DNA of 64,000 nt from contig NZ_JAPENL010000001.1 of assembly GCF_026342015.1 (NCBI RefSeq), positions 2,852,001 to 2,916,000 of the forward strand, in the 5' to 3' direction. A program made the position numbers and the translations under genes. Source of the DNA: Micromonospora lupini (GTDB lineage: Bacteria > Actinomycetota > Actinomycetes > Mycobacteriales > Micromonosporaceae). The notes beneath the pieces were generated by a model. It saw only the letters and a list, made by a program, of their open reading frames with translations, did not search any database and had not been told where the DNA came from. Shown in pieces: positions 53,251 through 64,000 of the stretch (positions are counted from its first letter, which is position 1; each line of letters begins with the position of its first letter).

Positions 53251-54486
53251 GTGCTCAGGACGGCGAGAAGAGTCAGCACGACGATGAGCATCTGGCGGCA
53301 GGGCCTGTGGCGGTACCGCCTGACCACCGCCGGCGTCGGCCTGGCGGTCCTGAGCGCGGCGACCGCGGCACAGAGCCCACCGCTGGCGCTCAGCGTCGCG
53401 GCGGCCACGGCCGGTGTCCTGGTCTCGACGCTGGAGATCCTGGCCAACCGTCGGCGGACCCGACAGTTCCGCTTCCACCCCCGCGACGGCGACGACTACC
53501 GGGACGTCGCCGAGCAGGTTCCCAGCCCGAAGCGGGTCTTGACGAGCGCTCACAGCACCGGCGTCGTCCCCACCGCCGAGAGCGTCCGACTGCGCGGCCA
53601 GCGGATCCGCTGCGTCGTGTCGCCGACGAGCTACGTCCTCGGACGGGACCTACGGCGCTGGTCGTTCGACTTCCTGGCCCGGCACGCCCGCACGGCCGCC
53701 ATGTACAACGGGGCGGTGCTGGGCCTCGCCGACGACCTTCCCACCGGCGCCGACGACCCGGTGGTCACGCTGCGGCCGGCGCACTACTTTGACTTTTACT
53801 GCAGCAACCTCCTCGCCCCCTACGACGTCTACGAGGCGGGCCGGGACACCCTCGCGATGCGCGGACGGGACCTGCTCCTCGACCATCGCCACCGGCTGCG
53901 GCGGTTCGCCGACAGCCGGCTGGCGAACGTCGTGGGCATCTCCACACTCGCCTTCACCATCGACGGGCGGCTCCTGCTCGTCGCGCAGACCCGGGACAAC
54001 GTGGGCAGCCCCGGGCTCATCGCCCCCTCCGGGTCCGGTTCGCTGGAGCCGCAGGACGTGTCGGCGACGCTCGCCGCGCCCAGCCTCCAGGATGTCATCG
54101 TCGCCGGCGCGCTGCGGGAGCTGCGCGAGGAGTGCCACCTCGAACCACACGAGATCGCCGAGAGCGCGGTCCTCGGCTTCGGGCGGTGGATGAGCCGCGG
54201 TGGCATGCCCGAGTTCTGCACTGTCACCCTGCTCAAGGTCACCGCCGAGCAGGTGCTGCGCCGGGCCGTCCGCTGGACCGAGCGGCCGTACGTCGGTGAG
54301 GTGCTGGCCGTGCACGTCCCACCCACCACCGAGTGGAACCCGGACGCCCCGCTGGCGCTGTTGCCGGCCGAGAACCGGCACAGCGCCTCGTGGCCGCTGG
54401 CGTTCAGCCTGTCCTGCCTCACGGATTGCATGACCGACGAGACGTGGCCGCAGCGGGCCGCCCTGACGGCTGTCGTCGACACGTGA
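53251..54486 (+). CDS. Membrane-anchored Nudix-like protein
   Basis: A 411-residue protein of unusual build. Residues 25-66 hold two hydrophobic helices; a middle domain of about 140 residues is unassigned; the C-terminal part contains GALRELREECHLEP near residue 290, matching the REUxEE heart of the Nudix box but with Asp replacing the upstream Glu and His in place of the closing Gly, after an insertion. Activity against nucleotides or related pyrophosphates is possible but uncertain. GTG 53251 has AAGG upstream; ATG 53284 is alternative. It precedes the NRPS gene by 88 bp in the same direction. Confidence 0.65.
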   Translation: MLRTARRVSTTMSIWRQGLWRYRLTTAGVGLAVLSAATAAQSPPLALSVAAATAGVLVSTLEILANRRRTRQFRFHPRDGDDYRDVAEQVPSPKRVLTSAHSTGVVPTAESVRLRGQRIRCVVSPTSYVLGRDLRRWSFDFLARHARTAAMYNGAVLGLADDLPTGADDPVVTLRPAHYFDFYCSNLLAPYDVYEAGRDTLAMRGRDLLLDHRHRLRRFADSRLANVVGISTLAFTIDGRLLLVAQTRDNVGSPGLIAPSGSGSLEPQDVSATLAAPSLQDVIVAGALRELREECHLEPHEIAESAVLGFGRWMSRGGMPEFCTVTLLKVTAEQVLRRAVRWTERPYVGEVLAVHVPPTTEWNPDAPLALLPAENRHSASWPLAFSLSCLTDCMTDETWPQRAALTAVVDT

Positions 54487-54574
54487 GGGGCCACCCGGCG
54501 CGGGTGCCGGGCCACCGGCAGCGGGGATAGCCGATCGAAAGCTCGCCGACAGCGCGCTGTGCTGGACTACAGGA

Positions 54575-57680
<3,106 letters not shown>

Positions 57681-57694
<14 letters not shown>

Positions 57695-58718
57695 GCACCG
57701 CGTCGATCACCGTGAGCGCGCGGTCGACGTCCGCGCCGGCCACTCCCGAGTGGGTGACCGCGCGGACCCTGCCGTGTCCCAACTCGGCGAGCGCCACCCC
57801 GGCGGCGTGTGCCTCGGCGAGGAACCGCGCCCGGGTCAACCGGTGCTCCGGCACCCGGAACATGACGATGTTCGTCTGCACGGACGCCGGGTCGACCTCG
57901 ATCCCGTCGATGGTGGCGAGCCCATCGGCGAGCCGGCGGGCGTTCGCGTGGTCCTCGGCCAGCCGGCCGTGCTCGCGGATGGCGATGATGCCGGCCGCCG
58001 CGATGATGCCTGCCTGACGCATTCCGCCGCCGAGCATCTTGCGGACCCGACGCACCCGTTCGATGAGGTCGGCGTCGCCGACCACCACCGAGCCGATCGG
58101 TGCGCCGAGTCCCTTGGAGAGGCAGAACTGCACCGAGTCGGCGTGCCGGGCGATCTCGGCGACGTCGACGCCCGACCCGACCGCCGCGTTGAAGATCCGC
58201 GCGCCGTCGAGGTGCACCGGCACCCCGCGCTCGTCGGCGAACCGGCGGACCTCGGCCAGGTAGGTCGGCGGCAGGATCATCCCGCCGCAGCGGTTCTGCG
58301 TGTTCTCCAGGCAGATCAGGGCGGGCACGGCGAACTGCGGGTCGTCCGGGTCCTCGGGGAACCCGGCGGCCAGGTCGGTCAGCAGCAGCCGGCCGTCGGG
58401 CTGATTCGGCACCGGCAGGTACGTCACCCCGCCGCAGACCGCCGCGCCGCCGGCCTCGTAGATGTAGATGTCGCTCTCCACGCCCACGAGCATGGCCGCG
58501 CCGCGCGGCGCGTGCGCCATGATCGTTGCCAGGTTGGCCATGGTGCCGCTCGGGGTCAGGCAGGCGGCCTGCTTGCCCAACGTGGACGCGGCAAGCTCCT
58601 CCAGCTCGCGGACGGTCGGGTCCTCGGCGTACACGTCGTCGCCGAGTGGCGCTCGGGCCATCGCGTCGCGCATCGCCTGGGTGGGCAGGGTGAAGGTGTC
58701 GCTACGCAGCTCGATCAC
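57681..58718 (-). CDS. Low-specificity L-threonine aldolase
   Basis: A 345-residue fold-type I PLP enzyme that splits or forms beta-hydroxy amino acids from glycine and an aldehyde. The N-terminus IELRSDTFTLPTQAM and GDDVYAEDPTV are characteristic; HLDGARIFNAA supplies the Asp that binds the PLP nitrogen, and SVQFCLSKGLGAPIGS contains the PLP Lys. It could supply threonine or a beta-hydroxy amino acid to the NRPS. GTG 58718 overlaps the stop of the preceding fusion gene. Last gene of the four-gene operon. Confidence 0.9.
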
Positions 58719-60988
58719 GGCACGTCCACCCGGACCGTGAGCAGGTCACTGGCCTCGGCGAGGGCGGTGAGCACCTGCCCGGCGTCGTCTCCGACGGCGA
58801 TGACGTGCCCCACCCGGTCGTACGCGTTCTCCGGTGGCCGCACACGCGTGCCCGCGCGGGCGGTGACTGTCACCCGCAGCACCCCCGCGCATCGTTCGGC
58901 CCGGTCCACCCCGTCCACGCCGGCCAGGGCGCCGGTGCGGTCGGCGGTCAGGAAACGGATGCCCGCGTACCCCTTGCGTGTCGGTGTGAGCGTCACCGGC
59001 AGTCCGGTGGCCGCGCGCAGTTGCTGGTCGAGCAGCTCCACACCTGTCGCGGCCCGGATCAGCTCGGGAATCATGCCGCCGGCCGGCCGCGGGTTGATCT
59101 CGATCAGGGCCGGCCCGGCCGGGGTGAGCCGCACCTCGCTGTGGGTGGCGCCGACGCTCATGCCGACCGCCGCCAGTGCGCGGCGGACCAGGTCGACCAC
59201 CTCCGTGGCGAGCGCCGGGGACAGCCCCGCCGGGAACACGTGCCGCCGCTCCACGAAGTGCGGCGGCCTGTCGACCTGCTTGTCGGTGATGCCCAGGCAG
59301 TGCTGGGCGTCACCCGTGCCGAACAGCTCCACGCTCACCTCCGGCCCCTCCAGGTACTCCTCCACAAGCACCCGCCGGGCCGTGGGCAGGCCACGCACGT
59401 TGTGGCGTACGGCGAGGACGCGCTCGGCCTGGGCCAGCGCCTCGGCGGCAGTGGCGCAGAGCCGGACGCCGTTGGACCCGGAGTCGTCGACGGGCTTCAC
59501 CACGCACGGCAGGCCCACCTGGTCGACCGCCGCGGCGACCCGGCCGGCGAGCGTGTCGTCCGGACTCTCCTCGACGAGCACGTGTCGAGGTTGGCGCACC
59601 CCGGCGGCGTCAAGCGTCGTGCGCAGCCGACCCTTGTCCCGGCAGCTCAGCACCGCGTCGACGGGGTTGCCGGGCAGCCCGAGCCAGCCGGCCAGCTCGG
59701 CCACCGCCGGGACGAAGAAGTCGCTGGTGCTCGTCACCCCGGCCAGCTCGTCGCGGCGGTAGCGGGCCTGCACGAACGCGCGCAGCGCGGGAACCGACCC
59801 GGTGTCGCAGACCGCCACCTCGGCGGCCGTGTCGCCCAGTCCGGCGTAGCGGGTCGGGTCGGCGGTCAGCAACACCGGGTCGAAGCCCAGGTCGGCGGCG
59901 CGGCGCAGGGCGAGCATCCCGGTGCCTGTGGTGTTGGACTCGACGAAGAGCAGGTACCGCCGGCCGGTCGGCGGGGCGAGGACCGCCCGCGACCACGAGG
60001 TGACCACTGTGTCGGGCTCGACCACTGCCGGCTCGGCGGCCAGCGGCAGCGCGGTCAGCCCGGTGGCGGCCCAGTAGTCGTCGTCGTAGACGGTGTCGGC
60101 GTACCTGTCGCCGCGGTCGGGGAAGATGCCGACCACCCGGCCGCCGGGCGGCGTACGGCGGGCCACGTCGTGCAGCACCCGGTAGACCGAGCCGGACGTG
60201 TTGCCGGCGAAGATCTGCTGCTCGCGGGCCAGCTCCCGGGTGGCCACGAACGCCTCGTGGTCGTTGAGCCAGTGCACCTCGTCGACCAGCCGGCGGTCCA
60301 GGTTCCTCGGCAGGAGACTGTTGCCCAGCCCGCTCTGCAGACGCCCAGGCTGGTCCGGTTGGCCGAACAGCATGCTGCCCACGCAGTCCACCCCGACCAC
60401 CCGCAGGTCGGGCAGGCTGCGGCGCAGCGCCCGGGAGCTGCCGCAGAGCGATCCCCCGCTGCCCACCGAACCGACCAGCACGTCGAACGGGCCGAGGTCG
60501 GCGAGCAGCTCGTCGGCCAGCCACCGGTACGCACCGGGATTGTCCGGATTGCTGTACTGCTGCGGCCAGAACGCCCCGGGCAGCCCGGCGAGCAGCTCCT
60601 CCAGCCGCTCGATGCGGGCGCTCTGCCAGCCGTGCGACGTCATCGCCGACACGACGTGCACCTCGCAGCCGAGCGCACGCAGCTTCGCCAGGGTCACCCG
60701 GTCGATCCGGGGGTCGGTGACGATGTGCACCGGGTGCCCGAGCGACCGGCCGACCAGGGCCACCCCGAGGGCCATCGTGCCCGACGAACTCTCCACCACC
60801 GGGTCGCCGTCGGCGAGCACACCCAACCGGCGGGCCTCGAGGATCATGGCGCGGGCGACCCGGTCCTTCATCCCGTACAGGTTCTGCGACTCGAGCTTCG
60901 CGTACACCTCGACGGCCGGCGCGCAGGGCATCCGCAGCCGGACCAGCGGAGTGTGGCCGATGGCGTCGCTGACCTGGTCGAAGCGCAT
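58715..60988 (-). CDS. Cysteine synthase-like PLP enzyme fused to ATP-grasp ligase
   Basis: A 757-residue bifunctional enzyme. The N-terminal 330 residues are a fold-type II PLP enzyme: GMKDRVA contains the PLP Lys, ESSSGTMALG replaces the SSGNT loop of CysK, GSVGSGGSLCG holds the phosphate, and GIFPDRGDRY ends the domain. The C-terminal half (340-757) is ATP-grasp: VVKPVDDSGSNGV, VLVEEYLEGPEVSVEL, and LIEINPRPAGGMIPEL. The PLP part probably exchanges the beta-substituent of a phosphorylated Ser or Thr; the ATP-grasp part could ligate the product. ATG 60988 overlaps the kinase stop. Confidence 0.9.
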   Translation of the reverse strand: MRFDQVSDAIGHTPLVRLRMPCAPAVEVYAKLESQNLYGMKDRVARAMILEARRLGVLADGDPVVESSSGTMALGVALVGRSLGHPVHIVTDPRIDRVTLAKLRALGCEVHVVSAMTSHGWQSARIERLEELLAGLPGAFWPQQYSNPDNPGAYRWLADELLADLGPFDVLVGSVGSGGSLCGSSRALRRSLPDLRVVGVDCVGSMLFGQPDQPGRLQSGLGNSLLPRNLDRRLVDEVHWLNDHEAFVATRELAREQQIFAGNTSGSVYRVLHDVARRTPPGGRVVGIFPDRGDRYADTVYDDDYWAATGLTALPLAAEPAVVEPDTVVTSWSRAVLAPPTGRRYLLFVESNTTGTGMLALRRAADLGFDPVLLTADPTRYAGLGDTAAEVAVCDTGSVPALRAFVQARYRRDELAGVTSTSDFFVPAVAELAGWLGLPGNPVDAVLSCRDKGRLRTTLDAAGVRQPRHVLVEESPDDTLAGRVAAAVDQVGLPCVVKPVDDSGSNGVRLCATAAEALAQAERVLAVRHNVRGLPTARRVLVEEYLEGPEVSVELFGTGDAQHCLGITDKQVDRPPHFVERRHVFPAGLSPALATEVVDLVRRALAAVGMSVGATHSEVRLTPAGPALIEINPRPAGGMIPELIRAATGVELLDQQLRAATGLPVTLTPTRKGYAGIRFLTADRTGALAGVDGVDRAERCAGVLRVTVTARAGTRVRPPENAYDRVGHVIAVGDDAGQVLTALAEASDLLTVRVDVP

Positions 60989-61923
60989 CAGCCGCCCCCG
61001 GACAGCTCGTCGGCGCCGAGCGACCGGTGCACGGTCACCTGGCCGGGCAGCGCGGCGCAGGCGGCGCGCACGTGGTCGATCTTCGCGGCGCGCTCCGGGT
61101 CGTCCTCGGCGAGCAGGACACCGAGGGCGGTGCCGCTGTGCGCGATGACCAGGCCGTAGCCGTCCACCTCCCGGCAGAGCCGGTGCAGCACGTCGAAGTG
61201 CCGGCGGGGGCGCAGCTTGCCGTTCAGCTCGGCGCTGCGGGTGGTGACCCGGCCGACGGCGGGCAGGTCGCCGGCGCGGACGGCCGCGGTGAGCGCGGCG
61301 AGCAGCCGGGCGTACTCCTGCTTGTCGGCGTCGTCGAACGGCTTCGGGATGCGGTTGAAGCGGATCGTGTCCACCGCGCCGCCCTCGTCGTGGGCCACAA
61401 CGGTGAGCGGGGGCAGCACGCCTATGCGTTCGCGCAGCCGCACCTCCCGGTGGTAGAAGGCGACGACCCCGTCGTACATGACGCCGTCGGAGGGCTCGAT
61501 CTGGCGTAGCAGCGACTCGATTGTGCGTTCGCTCAGCGGCATGCCGAACGCGTCCCCGACCGCCCGCGCCGTGGCCACCAGGTCCGCCGACGAGCTGGCG
61601 AAGCCCTTCCCCTCGGCCAGCTCACCGCCCAGCTCCAGCACGCCGCCGCCGGACAGGCCGAACAGCTCCATGATGGTGGCGGCAAGCCGGGCCGACTTCC
61701 GCTTGTGCTGCGGGAAGACGCGGATGTGGTCCAGCTCGTTGCGCGGCCAGAACGTGGCGGTGGCCCACTGCGCCATCGGGAAGGTCACCAGGAAGTCCCG
61801 GTCCGCGTCGGGCAGGACGCCCTGCAACAGCTCCCCGAAGGTGCCGAACGCGGTGCCGACGCCGAGCCGGCCGGTGGCCGCCAGCAACGCGTCCCGGTCG
61901 GCGGTGCACGCCCCCTCCCCCAT
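60988..61923 (-). CDS. GHMP-family kinase, PduX-like (L-threonine/serine kinase)
   Basis: A 311-residue small-molecule kinase. The substrate-binding region is GTAFGTFGELLQG and the ATP-binding glycine-rich loop is AEGKGFASSSADL, close to PduX, which makes O-phospho-L-threonine. In this cluster it likely phosphorylates the hydroxyl of threonine or serine to create a leaving group for the PLP enzyme encoded next. ATG 61923 lies two bases after the lyase stop. It overlaps the fusion gene by one base of the start codon (ATGA). Confidence 0.85.
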   Translation of the reverse strand: MGEGACTADRDALLAATGRLGVGTAFGTFGELLQGVLPDADRDFLVTFPMAQWATATFWPRNELDHIRVFPQHKRKSARLAATIMELFGLSGGGVLELGGELAEGKGFASSSADLVATARAVGDAFGMPLSERTIESLLRQIEPSDGVMYDGVVAFYHREVRLRERIGVLPPLTVVAHDEGGAVDTIRFNRIPKPFDDADKQEYARLLAALTAAVRAGDLPAVGRVTTRSAELNGKLRPRRHFDVLHRLCREVDGYGLVIAHSGTALGVLLAEDDPERAAKIDHVRAACAALPGQVTVHRSLGADELSGGG

Positions 61924-61925
61924 CG

Positions 61926-63446
61926 TCAGCCGATCCCGTGGCCCGCGCCCGCCGGGACCAGCCCCAGCAGCCGATCGGTCTCCTCGACCGCCGCCCGGTC
62001 GGTCGCGGCCCGCCGCGCCCACTGCGCGCGCAGCTCGTCGTAGTCGAGCGCCTGCGTCGCCAGCAGGTCGGTCACCGCGGAGGGCCGGGTCGAGCCGGCG
62101 GTCCGCCGGGCCAGCCCGGCGTGCACGTCGAACGCCTCGCGCAGCAGCGTCGCCGGGTCGGCCAGCCGGTAGCCCTCGGCGGCGGTGGTGGCCGCCAGCA
62201 GCTCCGGGTCGGTGTCGTGGGGCGCCCGGCCGGTCGCCGCCGCGGCCACCACGTACCGGCCGGCGAGCACCTGGGCCCGCCGCCACGGCACGCCCTCGCG
62301 CAGGGTCAGCAGGTTGGCGAGCGCGAACCCGCCCAGGAACTCCCGCTCGCAGGCGGCGAGCATCTTCTCGGTCCGGAAGCGCAGATTGTCCACCACAGCG
62401 GTGAGCAGCCGCAGCAGCGAGCGGGTGGCGTCGATCGCTGTGTACAGGTGGGCGCCGGCCTCCTTGGACACCTCGACGAGGTTGGCGTACGGGGTGTTGC
62501 GCTGGCCGAGCAGCGCGTCGGTGTGGAACGCGCCCAGGTGCGCCGAGCGGCCCCTGATCCGTTCCAGGATCGGGAAGTTCTTCTTCTGCGGCATCGCCGA
62601 GGAGATGCCGCTCAGCTCGTCGGGCAGATCAAGGAAACCCAGGTCGCTGCCGCCCCAGGCGATCAGATCGGTGACGAACCGGCTGGTCTCCGCGCCGAAC
62701 AGGGACAGCTCGGCGGTGACCTCCAGCACCCAGCGGCGGGACGCCACCGCGGTCAGCGCGTGCGGCTGGGCCGCCCGGAAGCCGAGCAGTCGGGCCATCC
62801 GGTCCCGGTCCCACGGGAGGTCCTGACCTGCCATCGCGCCCGCGCCGAGCGGGCAGGCGTCGATCGCGTCGTACGTGGTCAGCAGCCGGCGCAGGGTGTG
62901 CAGCACGTGCCCGGAGAACGCGGCCAGGTGGAAGCCCGGCGTGATCACCTGGGCGGCCTGGAAGTGGGTGTAGCCGGGCATCGGGCTTGTGGTGTGCTGA
63001 CCGGCCCGCCGGTGCAGGCTGGCCCCCAACCCGAGCAGCGCCTGTGCCACCCCGACCACCTGCTGCCGGGCGAACAGCAACTGGGCGGTGGCCTGGAGGT
63101 CGTTGCGGCTGCGGTCGACGTGCCACAGCGGCAGCGGCTCGGCAAGCGCCGCCTCGACGTGCCGCTCCAGGGCGAACGCGAGATCCGACAGGTTGGCCAC
63201 CGGGTCGGCGCTGAGCGCGGCCGGGGCGGCGCTGTCCAGGCCGACGGCCACGGCGGCCGCCTGGTCGGCGGTGAGCAGCCCCATCCGCTGGTATTCCAGG
63301 GCCAGCACCTTCTCCGCCGCCACGTACGACGCGAGCAGGTGCTCGACCTCGAAGCGGAACTGCGGCGCCAGCACCTCGTCGTGGAGGAGCCGGCCGGGTG
63401 GCTCGTCGATCCGCCCGGTCAGGCCGGACGGCGCGCTGCTGTTCAC
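61926..63446 (-). CDS. Argininosuccinate lyase-like enzyme of a diamino-acid pathway
   Basis: A 506-residue member of the aspartase/fumarase superfamily. Motifs: HVDRSRNDLQAT, SPMPGYTHFQAAQ and the signature GISSAMPQKKNFP containing the catalytic Ser loop. It would eliminate fumarate from an N-substituted aspartate. In place among NRPS genes and not with arg genes, it probably acts on an aspartate adduct of a phosphorylated Thr or Ser rather than argininosuccinate. GTG 63446 has GGGGAGG six bases upstream. First gene of the operon, divergent from the second NRPS gene. Confidence 0.85.
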   Translation of the reverse strand: MNSSAPSGLTGRIDEPPGRLLHDEVLAPQFRFEVEHLLASYVAAEKVLALEYQRMGLLTADQAAAVAVGLDSAAPAALSADPVANLSDLAFALERHVEAALAEPLPLWHVDRSRNDLQATAQLLFARQQVVGVAQALLGLGASLHRRAGQHTTSPMPGYTHFQAAQVITPGFHLAAFSGHVLHTLRRLLTTYDAIDACPLGAGAMAGQDLPWDRDRMARLLGFRAAQPHALTAVASRRWVLEVTAELSLFGAETSRFVTDLIAWGGSDLGFLDLPDELSGISSAMPQKKNFPILERIRGRSAHLGAFHTDALLGQRNTPYANLVEVSKEAGAHLYTAIDATRSLLRLLTAVVDNLRFRTEKMLAACEREFLGGFALANLLTLREGVPWRRAQVLAGRYVVAAAATGRAPHDTDPELLAATTAAEGYRLADPATLLREAFDVHAGLARRTAGSTRPSAVTDLLATQALDYDELRAQWARRAATDRAAVEETDRLLGLVPAGAGHGIG

Positions 63447-63598
63447 GATCGGCCTCCCCGTTGCGCCGGCGGCAGAAACATACCCAGGCCCGCAGCGACG
63501 TGACAACCCCTGTCGATATTCGCCGGCCGGGCGACATACCGCGGCGAAAGCGCATCGATAGCGGACTCTGGCACCGTGACTGCCGGCGAGGAGGTGCC

Positions 63599-64000
63599 GT
63601 GACGTCACTTCACGAGATGTTCGCGCGACAGGCCCACCGGACACCGTCGGCGCCGGCCGTGGTGGACGACGGCGGGACGCTCGACTACGCGGCGCTTGAC
63701 GCCCGCGTGGGCGACCTGGCGGCCGCGCTGCGCGAGGCGGGCGTACGGGCCGACCAGCCCGTCGGGCTCGTCCTCGACCGGTCGGCGCACATGGTGGCCG
63801 CCGTGCTGGCGGTGCTGCGCGCCGGCGGCGCGTACGTGCCGATCGAGCCGGAGACGCCTGCCGCCCGGCGGGAGGCGATCCTGACCGACGCCGCCGCGAC
63901 CGTGTGCGTGGTGGGTCCATCCCTGGCCGGGGAGGTGCGCGCCGCCGGCCGGATCGCCGTGCTCCCCGACGCCACGCCCACCGGCGGCACGCCGCTGGCA
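63599..64000 (+). CDS. NRPS adenylation domain (partial, runs off window)
   Basis: The open frame continues to the last base without a stop. The 134 visible residues match the N-terminal lobe of an adenylation domain: LHEMFARQAHRTPSAPAVV, LDYAALDARVGDLAAALREAG and AVLAVLRAGGAYVPIEPETPAARR (motif A2). Substrate-binding residues are beyond the window. GAGGAGG at 63589-63595 precedes GTG 63599. It begins with adenylation, so may be a stand-alone or initiating module in the same cluster. Confidence 0.88.
   Translation, partial: MTSLHEMFARQAHRTPSAPAVVDDGGTLDYAALDARVGDLAAALREAGVRADQPVGLVLDRSAHMVAAVLAVLRAGGAYVPIEPETPAARREAILTDAAATVCVVGPSLAGEVRAAGRIAVLPDATPTGGTPLA

Overview
The window is high-GC actinomycete chromosome with dense genes, frequent GTG starts and many 4-bp stop/start overlaps. 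Gene content (fasR-fabD-fabH-acpP-fabF next to a DUF3145 gene, a c-di-AMP riboswitch before a cell-wall hydrolase, F420-type oxidoreductase, LAL regulator, GH74 and GH13 secreted enzymes, NRPS genes) fits a Micromonospora-like member of the Micromonosporaceae; the genus is inference. No rRNA, tRNA, transposase, phage structural block or CRISPR array was seen.

Layout. 0.1-7.6 kb: the type II fatty-acid synthase operon with its PucR-type regulator, a strong terminator, then NagZ-type and DUF3145 genes. 7.9-19.6 kb: mixed housekeeping genes (carbonic anhydrase, HelD/HelR helicase, CDF metal exporter, riboswitch-controlled hydrolase, PfkB kinase-SurE pair, STAS antagonist) and small envelope proteins. 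19.9-22.9 kb: a secreted GH74 xyloglucanase with CBM2 and an upstream CebR/CelR-like box. 23-35 kb: BON protein, peroxiredoxin, DsbA-like protein, a large LuxR regulator, an unusual dehydrogenase lacking its catalytic-zinc ligands, a MerR-sliding-clamp fusion, and serS. 33.5-38.1 kb: a four-gene redox operon (ferric-reductase-like membrane protein, NuoF-ferredoxin, TlpA lipoprotein, CcdA). 38.4-50 kb: secreted alpha-amylase, L,D-transpeptidase, an ABC exporter with DesK/DesR-type two-component system, VapBC plus an extra VapB, a site-2 protease and an alditol-oxidase-like enzyme. 50-53 kb: F420 oxidoreductase, an ArsR remnant, and a two-gene Ig/glycosidase-like unit.

53.2-64 kb is a nonribosomal peptide cluster running off the right edge. 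It holds an A-T-C NRPS whose binding-pocket residues read as serine-type, the beginning of a second adenylation enzyme, and between them a tightly overlapped four-gene operon: argininosuccinate-lyase-like enzyme, PduX-like GHMP kinase, a cysteine-synthase/ATP-grasp fusion, and a threonine aldolase. These genes together suggest a route in which Thr or Ser is phosphorylated, the phosphate is replaced by an amino donor such as aspartate on the PLP enzyme, and fumarate is eliminated to leave a 2,3-diamino acid. Similar sets have been associated with 2,3-diaminobutyrate in uridyl-peptide antibiotics. This is the most promising system in the window.

Regulatory and repeat content includes two long dispersed-type palindromes (8.4 and 33.5 kb; the second supplies the stop codon of ccdA), a MerR promoter with the diagnostic 19-bp spacer that implies a leaderless start, several short operators, and several minisatellites.
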